From Gigaspora margarita (lineage: Eukaryota > Glomeromycota > Glomeromycetes > Diversisporales > Gigasporaceae), in assembly GCA_009809945.1 (NCBI GenBank), contig WTPW01001068.1, forward strand, positions 43,333 through 107,332: DNA of 64,000 nt. The letters are read 5' to 3'. Below, piece after piece: positions 25,397 to 37,596 of this stretch. A model generated the notes under the pieces. That model was not told where the DNA came from and searched no databases. It saw nothing but the letters and a program-made list of their open reading frames with translations. The stretch's first letter is position 1. Every line of letters starts with the position of its first letter. The position numbers and the translations under genes are program-made.

Positions 25397-25585
25397 TACA
25401 AGAGGTGATTTCTTATAAAAATTTTTGATTTTTTGATAAAACAAGTATTTGTTTTGAATTTTGTTGGTTTTTGTAATGTTATCCCTAATCTTGAAATCTG
25501 ATTGGTAGTCTGGCACTAATCTGGTCTAGGTTTAGAGTACAGGTAAAAAATTTGGTATGCCCATATAATGTTGTTAGTCAAACTA

Positions 25586-25847
25586 CCGTAGTGCACTGAC
25601 TAAAGTACCCCCCTTTTTCAATACTCCCCATTGCAAAGTACCCAGTGCAAAACACGAGACCTCTATTAATTAATTATAGGATTTTTTAAATTTTTAGATT
25701 GCTCATTGTAAGTGCAAAATACATATATGCTTAAAATTTTTTTTTTGCGACACTAACCTGCTGCTGTATAATATACCTGGGTCTTTTGTAAGTTTTTTTA
25801 TGGGTAGATTGCATTGTACTCTGAGTACTTTGGTCAGTGCACTACGG
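25586..25847. mobile_element. TIR element with TA flanks
   Basis: Ends ccgtagtgcactgactaaag and ctttggtcagtgcactacgg are inverted with one mismatch, flanked by TA. The interior contains a C-rich stretch (acccccctttttc) and no gene. It resembles a small Tc1/mariner-type MITE. Confidence 0.8.
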
Positions 25848-25898
25848 TACTTAATTTAGTCAACCATTTAGGCAATTAGTGTCTAAATATATTTTGAC

Positions 25899-26076
25899 AG
25901 GACCCCGAAATATATATAGATAGGTCAGATTAATTATAGGATTCCTAAAAAAGGAAAAATCTGCAGAAAAACTTCAAAAATAAGCAAAAAATTACTATAA
26001 ATAGAACTGATCTGCATAAAAAACCTCAAAAATAAGCAAACTCATACCTGACCTATCTATGTATATTTCGGGGTCC
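25899..26076. mobile_element. Short TIR element
   Basis: The left end aggaccccgaaatata and right end tatatttcggggtcct are inverted. The match extends to agataggtca / tgacctatct. The interior carries two copies of cttcaaaaataagcaaa-like sequence. Non-coding. Confidence 0.75.
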
Positions 26077-26176
26077 TATTTCGATATGGCATTATTTTTT
26101 TTTTGAAATGTCAAAAGTCTAAATTTTTTAAATGTCTAAATAGTTGACTAAATAAATACTATGTGACTAAATGTCA

Positions 26177-28207
26177 GGACCCCAAACATCTCTGATATAT
26201 GTCATATTTTTTTTTAGCAAATTGCAGAAAATTTGGTCTGAGGTCCAAATTTAAGTTTAGCAAATTGAGATTAATTTTAAAAAAGGTTATATAAAGCATT
26301 TTGGCAAATTATAGCAATTTTATGCATGTTATATTTTATTTTTAGCAAATTACCTACATTTTGCAAGAATCATACCCAAAAATAAGCTATCTCATTTTTT
26401 GTACTACTATAATTTTAAAAATTTAAGATGCTTAATTTTGAATTTTTTTGATCAAAAAATTCAAAATCAAGCAACTTCTCTCAAATTTTCAAGAAATATA
26501 AAAGTAAATATGCCAGAACAATGTATTTTTATGTGCTGAACAAGTTTTCTTAGAGCACAATGTTAGAATCAATTAGTAAAATTTTGTGAATTATAATATT
26601 TTATATAATTTTATTAATAAAAATACTAAAAAATTCTATNATTCNNAAANTNTNNNNANTNNNTNNNANANTGTGCTCTAAGAAAACTTGTTCAGCACAT
26701 AAAAATACATTATTCTGCTATATTTACTTTTATATTTTTTGAAATTTAAGAGAAGATGCTTAATTTTTGATTTTTTGATCAAAAAATCCAAAATTAAGCA
26801 TCTTCTCTTAAATTTTCAAGAAATATAAAAGTAAATATGCCAGAACAATGTATTTTTATGTGCTGAACAAGATTTCTTAGAGCACTATTTTAGAATCAAT
26901 TAGTAAAATTTTGAGAATCATAGAATTCTTTAGTATTTTTATTAATAAAATTATATAAAATATTATAATCCACAAAATTTTACTAATTGATTCTAATATT
27001 GTGCTCTAAGAAACCTTGTTCAGCATATAAAATACATTATTTCAGCATATTTACTTTTATATTTCTTGAAAATTTAAGAGAAGATGCTTAATTTTTGATT
27101 TTTTGATCAAAAAATCCAAAATTAAGCATCTTCTCTTAAATTTTCAAGAAATATAAAAGTAAATATACTGGAATAATGTATTTTATGTGCTGAACAAGTT
27201 TTCTTAGAGCACAATGTTAGAATCAATTAGTAAAATTTTGTGAATCATAGAATTTTTTAGTATTTTTATTAATAAAATTATATAAAATATTATAATTCAC
27301 AAAATTTTACTAATTGATTCTAATATTGTGCTCTAAGAAAACTTGTTCAGCACATAAAAATACATTATTCTGCTATATTTACTTTTATATTTTTTGAAAT
27401 TTAAGAGAAGATGCTTAATTTTTGATTTTTTGATCAAAAAATCCAAAATTAAGCATCTTTTCTTAAATTTTTAAGAAATATAAAATTAAATATGCTGGAA
27501 TAATGTATTTTTATGTACTGAACAAGTTTTCTTAGAACACAATGTTAGAATCAATTAGTAAAATTTTGTGAATTATAATATTTTATATAATTTTATTAAT
27601 AAAAATACAAAGAATTCTATTATTCTCAAAATTTTACTAATTGATTCTAACATTGTGCTCTAAAAAAATTTGTTTAGCAATCAAAAATACATATATTATT
27701 TGATTTATAAAAATAGATATGATAATTTAGTTTGAGCATTTCTATTTGTACACGGGGTGTTTGAATATTGTACTACACAAATCATATAGAAAATGCAGTA
27801 TGCAGATCATTTTTTTACAACAAATATAAAGAAAAAAACAAATTAATTGTATCTTAAAATCTTGCTTAAGAAACAATCTATGGTTTCTAAGAAAAAAAAA
27901 TTCCTTGTAAAATTTTGGTATAAACTATGCCCCTTGCCCCATCCCAGTTCTTACCCTAACCCTAATATTAATTAAATTGTTTTTTATTTTATTAATAAAA
28001 AATCTTTTAATTTATAAAAATTATTATACCCGTGTTCAAACATCCCGTGTACAATTAGTTATTTTCATTTAGTTTTTAGCAAATTACTATAAAATTTATA
28101 TGTAATAATCTAACTTTTAGCAAATTTACTTGATTTTAGGAGTAGCAAAAACACCTAAATTCATGCAGATCAGTTATGACCTCTATGAGAGATATCCAGG
28201 GTCCTTA
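26177..28207. mobile_element. TIR element enclosing a palindromic satellite
   Basis: The left end caggaccccaaacatctctg and right end gagagatatccagggtcctt are inverted, and a matching family member lies at 63352-63640. A direct repeat of about 45 bp flanks it (about 26131-26175 and 28208-28250, containing tctaaatagttgactaaata). That is longer than a normal target duplication and may mean a recombination or segmental event. The interior holds the satellite at 26400-27680. Confidence 0.6.
26400..27680. repeat. Alternating palindromic satellite, about 315-bp period
   Basis: About four units. Each has two dyad centres: one in the ttttttgatcaaaaaa region, flanked by agaagatgcttaat and its complement, and one in ttttattaataaaa, flanked by attagtaaaattttg and its complement. 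The word ttgttcagcacataaa recurs in both orientations. Unresolved bases (26640-26671) fall exactly in one centre, which suggests the hairpins disturbed sequencing. Diverged relatives occur at 35059-36204 and 42500-42990. Confidence 0.85.
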
Positions 28208-28304
28208 AATGTCTAAATAGTTGACTAAATAAAATACTATGTGACTAAATGTTTAAATTAAATATAAGCAATAAAATTATTTATAATTAAATTGAATATT
28301 ATAT

Positions 28305-28626
28305 TACCATATTTGTCTGAAAATAAGCTACCCTTTTTGGCCAAAAAGTTATACAAAAAAAATGTGGGGGTAGCTTATTTTCAAATTGTTAAATTTTTTG
28401 AAAAATTGAAAAATGTATTAATAAAAAGCTGTCTAAATGCTATAAAATTTTTACTGTATGTGTATTTCGTTGTTCTAAACAACTTTATTTAATTATACTT
28501 TTGAACTTTACTTAGTAAAATAAAAACTTTTATATGTAGTAACTGTTAACAATTTCTTTAAAAATTCTTCTGAAAATCTAGGAGTAGCTTCTTTTGGAGG
28601 TAGCTTATTTTCGGAAACCTACGGTG
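28305..28626. mobile_element. TIR element, about 320 bp
   Basis: The word gaaaataagctacc near the left end faces ggtagcttattttc near the right end, and taccatatttg faces aacctacggt. A further internal copy of ggtagcttattttc lies at about 28368. Its one long frame is a chance reading through AT-rich DNA. Confidence 0.65.
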
Positions 28627-29020
28627 TTACTACTGCACTTTGAACTTTAAAAACAAAGCACAACTAAGTATAAATTAATCTTAATTAGTGATAAGCTATT
28701 CAGTGCTTTTTATACATGATGTGTGTAATGTGCAATATTATATCTACAAAGACAAGATTATTAGAATAATAAAGGAATAACTTGGTGCAAAAACCTTGTC
28801 AGATCATTTTTTTAAAAAAAAAACATTATTTTAAAGCACAAAAACACGGAACAATATCTCCTCTTCGAAAAAACCCAAAATAAGTGCAATAAATCACGTA
28901 ATTAGGATTTACATAGGTCTGACCCCCTCCCCCCCTGTAATAGACTATTGACCAATCAAATTTCGTCTTTTTAATATTAAAAAAATTCAAAAATATTTTT
29001 GATCCCACATACGATAACAG

Positions 29021-29355
29021 TCGCTACATAGTAAAGTCAAAATTTTACTATGTGAATCATTAAAGTTTCTTAAGTAAACTTATTCAGAAGATCAAAATAC
29101 ACTTATTCTAAAATTTTCATAAATATTGGAGAACTTTTTATTATTTGACTTTTTGATTTTTTTGTTTGACGAAAATTTTAAAATTTTTTAAAAAAATACA
29201 TTCGACAAACGTAAAAATTAAAAGCTAAATAATAAAAACTTCTTTAATTTTGATAAAAATTTTAGGGTATATGTATTTTGATATTTCAAACAAGTTTACT
29301 TAATTGATAATTATCAATTGACTTAGTAAATATAGACTTTACTATGTAGCAACTT
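29021..29355. mobile_element. TIR element, about 335 bp
   Basis: cgctacatagtaaagtc at the left faces gactttactatgtagca at the right, and internal words such as aagtaaacttatt are also inverted. No coding content. Confidence 0.7.
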
Positions 29356-30050
29356 TTTGCGAATTTTTATTATAATAAATACTTCAATATTATTGGCTAT
29401 TTTACTCTATATATATATATAGGATGTAATAAATAGGGACCCCTCACCCCCTAAAAAATTACGTGATTTACTGCACTCCCCTTAGTACGTGTCTATGATA
29501 TGAAAAACTATAGACTAGCACGTGTCCATAGACTCTTCATTTAGGGTGTCCTGAATTATAGAATTTAATAAGATAAATTATGCAATATGAACTTCAGCAA
29601 ATTTATATACCGAAATCTTTCTAAAGATCTTGCGTTACTGCAAAATCTTTCAAAAGATTTCGCATATCGCAATATATTTCAAAATATTTCGAAGTATATT
29701 TCGAAAGATTTCAGGTTTTGAAATATTTTGAAAATAGTTTCGAAATATTTCGAAAGTAGATTCGAAATATTTTTCGAAATATTTTGTAATCAAAATAATT
29801 TGAAATATTTTAGTAGATCTGTAATCTGGGTTATGCCCAGGATGCATTGGACTATTTTTAAAATACTTCGAAATGTTGTATGATATATCAAAATTAATCT
29901 ACAAATTCTGTATTACAAGATTAGATCAGATCTTTGTTTATAAATTAGATCTTCTATACAGTTTTACATTGTTTTTTTTCATTTTGTTTTACATTGTTTT
30001 TAGTTTTGTTTTGTTTTTTTGTTTTTGTTTTGTTTTTCTTTTTTTTTTTT

Positions 30051-31032
30051 NNNNNNNNNNNNNNNNNNNNNNNNNNNNNNNNNNNNNNNNNNNNNNNNNN
30101 NNNNNNNNNNNNNNNNNNNNNNNNNNNNNNNNNNNNNNNNNNNNNNNNNNNNNNNNNNNNNNNNNNNNNNNNNNNNNNNNNNNNNNNNNNNNNNNNNNNN
30201 NNNNNNNNNNNNNNNNNNNNNNNNNNNNNNNNNNNNNNNNNNNNNNNNNNNNNNNNNNNNNNNNNNNNNNNNNNNNNNNNNNNNNNNNNNNNNNNNNNNN
30301 NNNNNNNNNNNNNNNNNNNNNNNNNNNNNNNNNNNNNNNNNNNNNNNNNNNNNNNNNNNNNNNNNNNNNNNNNNNNNNNNNNNNNNNNNNNNNNNNNNNN
30401 NNNNNNNNNNNNNNNNNNNNNNNNNNNNNNNNNNNNNNNNNNNNNNNNNNNNNNNNNNNNNNNNNNNNNNNNNNNNNNNNNNNNNNNNNNNNNNNNNNNN
30501 NNNNNNNNNNNNNNNNNNNNNNNNNNNNNNNNNNNNNNNNNNNNNNNNNNNNNNNNNNNNNNNNNNNNNNNNNNNNNNNNNNNNNNNNNNNNNNNNNNNN
30601 NNNNNNNNNNNNNNNNNNNNNNNNNNNNNNNNNNNNNNNNNNNNNNNNNNNNNNNNNNNNNNNNNNNNNNNNNNNNNNNNNNNNNNNNNNNNNNNNNNNN
30701 NNNNNNNNNNNNNNNNNNNNNNNNNNNNNNNNNNNNNNNNNNNNNNNNNNNNNNNNNNNNNNNNNNNNNNNNNNNNNNNNNNNNNNNNNNNNNNNNNNNN
30801 NNNNNNNNNNNNNNNNNNNNNNNNNNNNNNNNNNNNNNNNNNNNNNNNNNNNNNNNNNNNNNNNNNNNNNNNNNNNNNNNNNNNNNNNNNNNNNNNNNNN
30901 NNNNNNNNNNNNNNNNNNNNNNNNNNNNNNNNNNNNNNNNNNNNNNNNNNNNNNNNNNNNNNNNNNNNNNNNNNNNNNNNNNNNNNNNNNNNNNNNNNNN
31001 NNNNNNNNNNNNNNNNNNNNNNNNNNNNNNNN
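30051..31032. other. Assembly gap (N run)
   Basis: An unbroken run of N, flanked by T-rich low-complexity sequence inside the TTCGAAATATTT element. Open frames crossing it are meaningless. Confidence 0.99.
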
Positions 31033-31137
31033 TCTTTTTTTTTTTTTGTATAATATATATATAATAAAATATGTAATATTGAATAAAAATGTATATTTAA
31101 TTTAAAATAACTTTAAAATTTATAATGTATAATAATA

Positions 31138-31769
31138 GTCCTGCGGGTCGATAGTGTAGTGGTTGCGCTCCCAGGACATTAACCGTTTTAAGTAGAAGGT
31201 TGCCAGTTCAAGTCCTATGAACAGCAAAAATTAACTACACACGATCATGTGAAGGACGACTTGAATTAGGATGTTAGGACCATATTTGGACAGTTCAGCC
31301 ACATTTTATAACGGTCTGGCCCGTTGACGATAGGACCTTTGGAGTTTTAGCCGTAGTCGGTTAGGGCTCCATGTGGGAGTCAAAGACGTCGGTGCTACTT
31401 CTTACGTATAAGCGGCGAAGCAAGAACTGGGCTAGATGGATATAGGCAGAACTAAAACAGCACGGGAAACAGGGACCCAGGACATCATTTGACGGATGCA
31501 CCCCATCCGGACTTGGACCTGCTAGGGCTGGCTGTGCGATCTGGCGATCAAAATACGCCTTAAAAGGAACACTTATTGTGTTACAATTTGTTGGGTTGGA
31601 TGGTTAGTGGTAGTGGTTTAAGGAATATGCCCTTACCACAGAGTTGGTTCAGATACGGCCTGACCACAAGTGGAAGCCTCGGTGACTGCGCCCCATTAAC
31701 GTAAAAACATTTGGTCTGACAGTTGGTGGTTGTAAAATCGCTAGGAGTAAGAACAAAGGGGAAAAAAAA
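31138..31769 (+). mobile_element. tRNA-derived SINE with 17-bp target duplication
   Basis: The head resembles a tRNA with RNA polymerase III boxes: an A box in gatagtgtagtggttgc (about 31150) and a B box in agttcaagtcc (about 31206). A unique-looking body follows that is clearly richer in G+C than its surroundings, with a 3' tail ggggaaaaaaaa. The direct repeat tataatgtataataata occurs at 31121-31137 and 31770-31786. A-tail plus long duplication show LINE-machinery mobilisation. Open frames in it are incidental. Confidence 0.88.
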
Positions 31770-32505
31770 TATAATGTATAATAATAAATAAAAAATATAA
31801 AATTTTATATTAAATTGCAAAACAATGCGAAAACCTGTGAGAACGTTCAAAAATTTGCAAAAGTGTGATTATGTGAATATATATATCGTTTATTTATTTT
31901 TTTAAAAAAAATTTTGAAATTTTGTGAAATATTGTAAAATAATGCGATAATATACAAAATATTACCTCCTGCGACCCTGGAGGGGATAATTAGGTACGGG
32001 GTTGCATTGTTTTTATTTGCCCTATTTCGCAATATTTCGCAATACATTTCGAAATATTTCGAAATTTCTTTCGAAATCTTTCGAAATAATTTCGATTTCG
32101 AAATATTTCAAAATATTTTGAAATATTTCAAAATATTTCAAAATATTTCGAAATATTTCGAAATAATCAAAATATTTCGCGTCGATCGCAATTCTTTCGA
32201 AAGATTTTGGCATGCAATTTCTTTCGAAAGATTTCGTATATTTATTTTGCTAATGAATAGGATCAATTATGCAATTATACAATTCTATATATAAATTTTT
32301 TCAATTATATGATTTTAGTAACTTATGTGATCTTTCAGAATCATTTTAAGTTCATTCATTATCTTCATCACTTATCTACCAATCACATTTATGCACGTGA
32401 CCAGTATGCCCTTTTTGCTTGATTATGCGAAGCATTCGAGATATGAAAATTTGAAAATTATGCACATAATTTCGTATCGCATAATCCTGAACACCCTATC
32501 TCCAC

Positions 32506-34270
32506 TTAGGGTATTTAGAATTATGCGATATGATAAGGTAAATTATGCGATGTGACTGGGTCAATTAGGGGGCTTCCAGAAATTATATAATTTTTTGGTA
32601 GATGGGTGAGGTTTCAAAAATATGGTTACAATTATAATTCTGATCAAATTTTTATAATTTTGGTCAAAAGTATAAAATAAAATTATTAATAACTATTGCT
32701 CTACTGCACCAATTTAGATGATTTAATTACAAAAATCTTCATCTTACTAAGACAATTCTAACAAGTCCAAAATCGTTAAAATCTAATCACAGGGTCCCAA
32801 GATCGTTCAATCTTTGTACAGTACGGGACAGCAAGAAACATCCAAGTTTTTCACAGTTGTTTAAAGTCTTATAACTTTATAACAAAAAATTATTTCAAAA
32901 ATCCCTCTTACAAATTTATTATTTATAACCTAAACTACAAATCTAAAAACAGATTTTTAATATCTTGCTTTTTACAAGAGTTATAAGAGATCAAAGTTTG
33001 GTAATTTTAATAGTAAAACAGAAATTTGGCACAAAGAAATTATCCAATCATGTTAATGCTAGTCACGTACAAACGATTTTATTGGTTAATACTCATTATT
33101 AAAAAATCAATTTTGACACCTTAATAAAAATTAGCCAATCAGAAGTTGTATTACATAATCCAAATTTGGCACTTTAATAAAATTAGCCAATCAGAAGTTG
33201 TATTACACAACCTAAATTTGGCGCCCCCAAAAAATTTGGATGCTTTTTGCTGTCCTGTACTATATAACTTTAATAGTAATTTTTTAAAATCACTAAATAA
33301 ATTTTTTAATATTGAATAACTTTTGATCCACTGGCTTGTTTTGGATAATTTAACTACTAAAATGTTTGTCTTAGTGAAACGATTCTAACAAGCCCAAAAT
33401 CGCTAAATTCTAATTACAGAATTCCAAAGATTTGTATTGTTAGACAAATATAAAATCTTTATTGATCTTGAAATCTTGTAATTAGAATTTAGCAATTTTA
33501 GACTTGTTAGAATCGTTTTACTGAGATAAACATTTTGGTAGTTAAATCATCCAAAACCGGCTAGTGAATCAAAAGTTAATCAATATTAAAGAAATTTACT
33601 TAGTGATTCTAAAAAATCACTATTAAAATTATACAAAAGTTGAACAACTTGGAATCCTGTAATTAGATTTTAACGATTTTGGGCTTGTTAGAATCATCTG
33701 AGCAAGATGAACATTTTGGTAGTTAAATCATTTAAATTGGTCCAGTAGAGCAATAGTTATTATCAATTTCATAAATTGAAACATATGAATAAATTTTAAA
33801 AAATATAAAATTTGATTGCCTAATAGAGTATCAGATATGGATAGGTGGGTAAAATTTTGAAATTTATTAGTAACAAAATATTACGTAATTTCTGAAAGCC
33901 CCCTTATAATATGATTTTGTCTGAAGCATAGCTGAGAACACTATATTTCTAGTTATTGGAAATTTGGCACATTATGTGATAACATCTGTCACGCTGCATA
34001 ATTAGCCAATAAATGTGTTAAGTGCTAAACAACAAAAAATAAAAATTTTAAATTTTAAATTTTAATAAAACCTAATCATAGTATACTAATAGTAGCTTTT
34101 TTTATTAAGTAAATCGATCTTCATTATTTAGGCAATTTTGTTTACTATAATAAACTCTACCTATCTCTAAATTTTATAAAAATTAGATAATTTTTATTAA
34201 TAAACATTTGTAAAAAGCTTACTAGTGTTATAATAAATTCTTTTGGTACAAAAACATATTTTATAAAAAT
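32506..34270. repeat. Nested foldbacks, no gene
   Basis: Outer inverted words: gacaattctaacaagtccaa near 32750 faces gggcttgttagaatc near 33690, and gatccactggcttgttttgg near 33340 faces ccaaaaccggctagtgaatc near 33552. A Tc1/mariner-type MITE (32819-33262) sits inside. The remainder to 34270 is AT-rich intergenic DNA. Confidence 0.6.
32819..33262. mobile_element. Tc1/mariner-type MITE (CAGTACGGGAC family)
   Basis: The left end cagtacgggacagcaa and right end ttgctgtcctgtacta are inverted, with TA flanks. The same family is at 60379-60909. Inside, a unit of about 55 bp containing ccaatcagaagttgtattac is tandemly duplicated (33115-33225). Confidence 0.82.
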
Positions 34271-34278
34271 CAACTAAT

Positions 34279-35050
34279 AAGGGTTTGCAATAGACTGGGC
34301 CAAACCTGGTAATTTGTAGGTTTGGCCGGACCTGGGCTGAGCTTGGGCCCAAATTTTAAACCCATGATTAATTGGACCGGGCTTGGGTTGGGCTTGTAAA
34401 ATAATGGGCTGAGCCTGGGTTTTATAAAGAGGCCCAATAAAACCCAGCAATACTTATTAAAAATATATAGTTTCTATTAATTACAGACCTATTGTATTTA
34501 AATTAAATTTTAAAATTTTATTTCTTTTTGAACTATAGTTTTTTTAATTTAGTAGCTATTTTTATAATTTCTAAAATATCTAATAAAAATTAACCAAATA
34601 ACATTCTAGTTAATTTGATAAAGTTTGTAATTTTTAGCATAAAATAATATAATAGATTCAAGAATATACATTTTAATAATTAAGTTATTTAGAAAATATA
34701 ATTATCTTAGTGTCCAAATTAAAAATTAATTAGTTGTCAAGTTGCCAACTAATCAATGATAATTTTATTGGACACTATAATAATTAATTAATTAGTAATA
34801 CTACTTGCAAATTATGGATTGAACCAGGCTTGATGGGCCGGGCTTGGGTTGGGCTAGGCTTAAATTGGATGGGCTTGGGTTGGGCTAGACTTTGGTTGGG
34901 CATGGGTCAGGCTGGGCTAAGCTCGGGCCAGGTTGGGCTTATATTTCAAATCTGTAATGAATTGGGCCGGGCTTGAGCTAGGTTTATAATTCTACAAGCA
35001 AGGTTTGGGTTTAGATAAATCTAGTCCAATCCAGCCTATTGAGAACCCTA
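34279..35050. mobile_element. hAT-like element with GGGCTTGGGC core and 8-bp duplication
   Basis: Ends aagggtttgcaatagactgg and ccagcctattgagaaccct(a) are imperfect inverted repeats. The flanks caactaat (34271-34278 and 35051-35058) are identical, an hAT-size duplication. Near both ends are dense degenerate gggcttgggctgggc repeats, very GC-rich for this window. The middle is AT-rich. No transposase. Confidence 0.85.
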
Positions 35051-35058
35051 CAACTAAT

Positions 35059-36204
35059 AAAAAATTATCTAATTTCTATGAAAATTTAGAGATAAGTAGA
35101 ACTTATAACGATGAAAAAAATTGTTTTATTAATAAAGATCAATTTACTTAATAAAAATTTTGTTAATAATGCATCAAAGTTGTCTTTTACAAGTTTACTT
35201 AGTGTATGAAGCTAGAATTAATTAGTAAAATATTATAATTTACAAATTTTTATTAATTAATTCTAACTTTGTGCACTAAGTAAACTTGTTCAGTACCAAG
35301 AAATACATCAAATTGGCTGAATTATTTTTATTATACTTGAAATTAGTGAATAGATGTATTATTTTGGATTTTTGATCAAAAAAGTCAAATTTAAACATCT
35401 TTGCTTCAAATTTCAGGTAAAATAAAAACAATTTTGCTAATTTAATATATTTTTAGATGCTGAATAAGTTTACTTAATGCATTATTCAAATTTATTTAGT
35501 AAAATCTTGTAAATCCTAAGATTTTATAGAATTTTATTAATAAAATTATATAAAATCTTATGATTCACAAAATTTTTACTAATCAATTCTTATTTTATAC
35601 ACTAAGTAAACATGTCTAGAACCTAAAAATAAATTAATTCAGCAGAATTATTTTTATTTTATTTAAAATTTAGAGAATAAATGCATAATTTTGGAATTTT
35701 GATCAAAAAAGTTAAATTTAAGTATTTTTTCAAATTTTAAGTAAAATAAAAACAACACTACTAATTTAATGTATTTTTAGGTTCTGAACAAGTTTGCTTA
35801 GTGTATAAAGCTAAAAATAATTAATAAAAATTTGTGATTTATAAGATTTTATAAAATTTTATTAATAAAATTCTATAAAACCTTATAATTTACAAAATTT
35901 TACTAAATAGTTTTAACTTCATTCACTAAGTAAACTTGTTCAGAACCTAAAAATACATTAAATTAGTAATTTTACTTAAATTTAACTTTTTTAATCAAAA
36001 ATCCAAAATTATACACCTTTTTTTCAAATTTCAAGTAAAATAAAAACAAAAGTCAAATTTAAGCATCTTTTCTCCAAATTTCAAGTAAAATAAAAATAAT
36101 ATTACTGATTTAATGTGTTTTTAGGTCCTGAACAAGTTTACTTAGTAAATAAAGTTAGAATTAATTAGTAAAATTTTGTGAATCATAAGGTTTTATAGAA
36201 TTTA
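35059..36204. repeat. Diverged palindromic satellite
   Basis: Degenerate copies of the 26400-27680 type: aacaagtttacttagt words in both orientations alternate with ttttattaataaaa centres and tttttgatcaaaaa centres. The last copy is split at ttta|tta by the 36205-37513 element and resumes at 37514. No gene. Confidence 0.75.
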
Positions 36205-37513
36205 CAGTGGCCTATCATATTATTGTGGACACTTTTTGGGCGGCCATCGCTCAAAATCGGGTAAGTGATCGCAGTACGAAATTTATATCATGTGTTTGGT
36301 AGATCTAACAGTACAACATATTAAAATTTAGTGCAATTTGTTAGGTTGCGCCGGAGTTATGCAGAAGGTATGAAAATTATCATTTTTGGATTATTGCGAA
36401 AATCAATTTCTAACTTTTTTTATCTTTGAAAAAAAATTCAAAAAAAATCGAATTTTTTCTCAAATCATTTCAAATTTTGCACAAATGGTGTCAAGTATCT
36501 AGGGAATGTTGCTAATAATAAAAAAGGCGTATTTGTATGACAGATCGGGTAAATTAACAAAAAAGGTAAGACTGTCCTTTTTTTATCTCACAAAATGATA
36601 GATGATATAAAACTTAACCCAAGAACAAACAAACTTTATTGTCTATAGCCACCTGAGATCAGATTCAGGTCTCTCTAGTACAGCCACTATGGAATATAGA
36701 AAATTTGCTAGAAGGGGTATTACAAAGAAGTCAGACACCTTATAAACATAAAAAGCAAAAAAAAATAGGGCCCTGGACACTCAAGATCGCACTTCTTCAC
36801 GATCATGCAAGTTTATTATGTCTAGTAATCCCAGGAAGTCGCCACCTAAAACTTTTCTGAATTACTTTTCTCAATAAGAATAATCTAAAAAAAAAATAAA
36901 AAAATAAAAAAAAAATTAAAAAAAATCTGTAAGTATTATTTATGCATTGAACAAAGAAGACTTGGGATTCTGTATCGACCGCACAAGATTACTAGCACTC
37001 AAGCCCCCTAACATTAGATATTTTGAACCTTTATATATATCTTATTGTTTAACAAAATTACTTTTGTCCCTTTTAGGTCTTTCAGTCAGGTTTGGTTATG
37101 AACTGTATGGGCATAAGGATAGGATATTGAATTTTTGAGCCTCATTATTTGGTGTAGTTATGCTCATATGAAATAGGCCTTTTTTGACACCAGATTGTAG
37201 TGCCATTTTGGTCGAAGTTAGAAGAAAACCTATAAAATACTAAAACGGAATTAGTATTAAAGTTTTAATAAAAAAAAAATTGTAGAAAAAAAAAACCAAT
37301 ACATAAATTTTGAATTTTCGCAATAATAAAAAAAACCAAATTTTTGGTTTTTCTTGCATAAATTCTGCGTTTTCTAATAAAATTGCATGAAATTTTACTA
37401 TGTTGTACCTAAGATCTACCAAACACATGACACAAATTTTGTATTGCAGTTACTTACCCAATTTTGAGCGATGAATGCCCAAAAAGTGTCCACAATAATA
37501 TGGTAGGCCACTG
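36205..37513. mobile_element. Tc1/mariner-type element, 1.3 kb, long TIRs
   Basis: Termini cagtggcctatcatattatt and aataatatggtaggccactg are inverted. The match continues about 200 bp inward, including ggacactttttgggc and the tgtgtttggtagatct region. TA flanks both ends (36203-36204, 37514-37515). It sits in a satellite copy whose two halves rejoin cleanly if it is removed. The central 800 bp shows no DDE transposase that I can recognise, so it is probably a deletion derivative. Confidence 0.88.
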
Positions 37514-37596
37514 TATTAATAAAATTCTATAAAATCTTATGATTCACAGTATTTACTAATTAATTCTAACTTCATCACAAAATATTTTAAGTAGCT

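Larger units (their letters stand above)
29540..32505. mobile_element. Composite hAT-like foldback, core GCGATAATTATG
   Basis: The left end tagggtgtcctgaattata and right end cgcataatcctgaacaccct are inverted; the flanks tcttcatt and tctccact agree at 6 of 8. A second TIR element (about 29592-32262, ends cagcaaatttatata / tatttattttgcta, core of ttcgaaatattt) is nested inside. It contains the assembly gap and a SINE. The right part (32320-32505) is repeated at 43060-43265. No gene. Confidence 0.6.

Noticed and set aside
26400..27680. CRISPR-like array
   Set aside because: The repeats are long alternating palindromes without unique spacers, in a eukaryotic genome.
29873..31105. Long open frames of 344-410 codons
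   Set aside because: They run through the N gap and T-rich tracts, so they carry no information.
31147..31230. A genuine tRNA gene
   Set aside because: A and B boxes are present but the acceptor stem does not close, and the element has an A-tail and 17-bp duplication, so it is a SINE head.
36400..37400. DDE transposase in the 1.3-kb Tc1/mariner-type element
   Set aside because: No frame shows the expected D-D-D/E motifs or a helix-turn-helix. The open frames are short and in low-complexity DNA.
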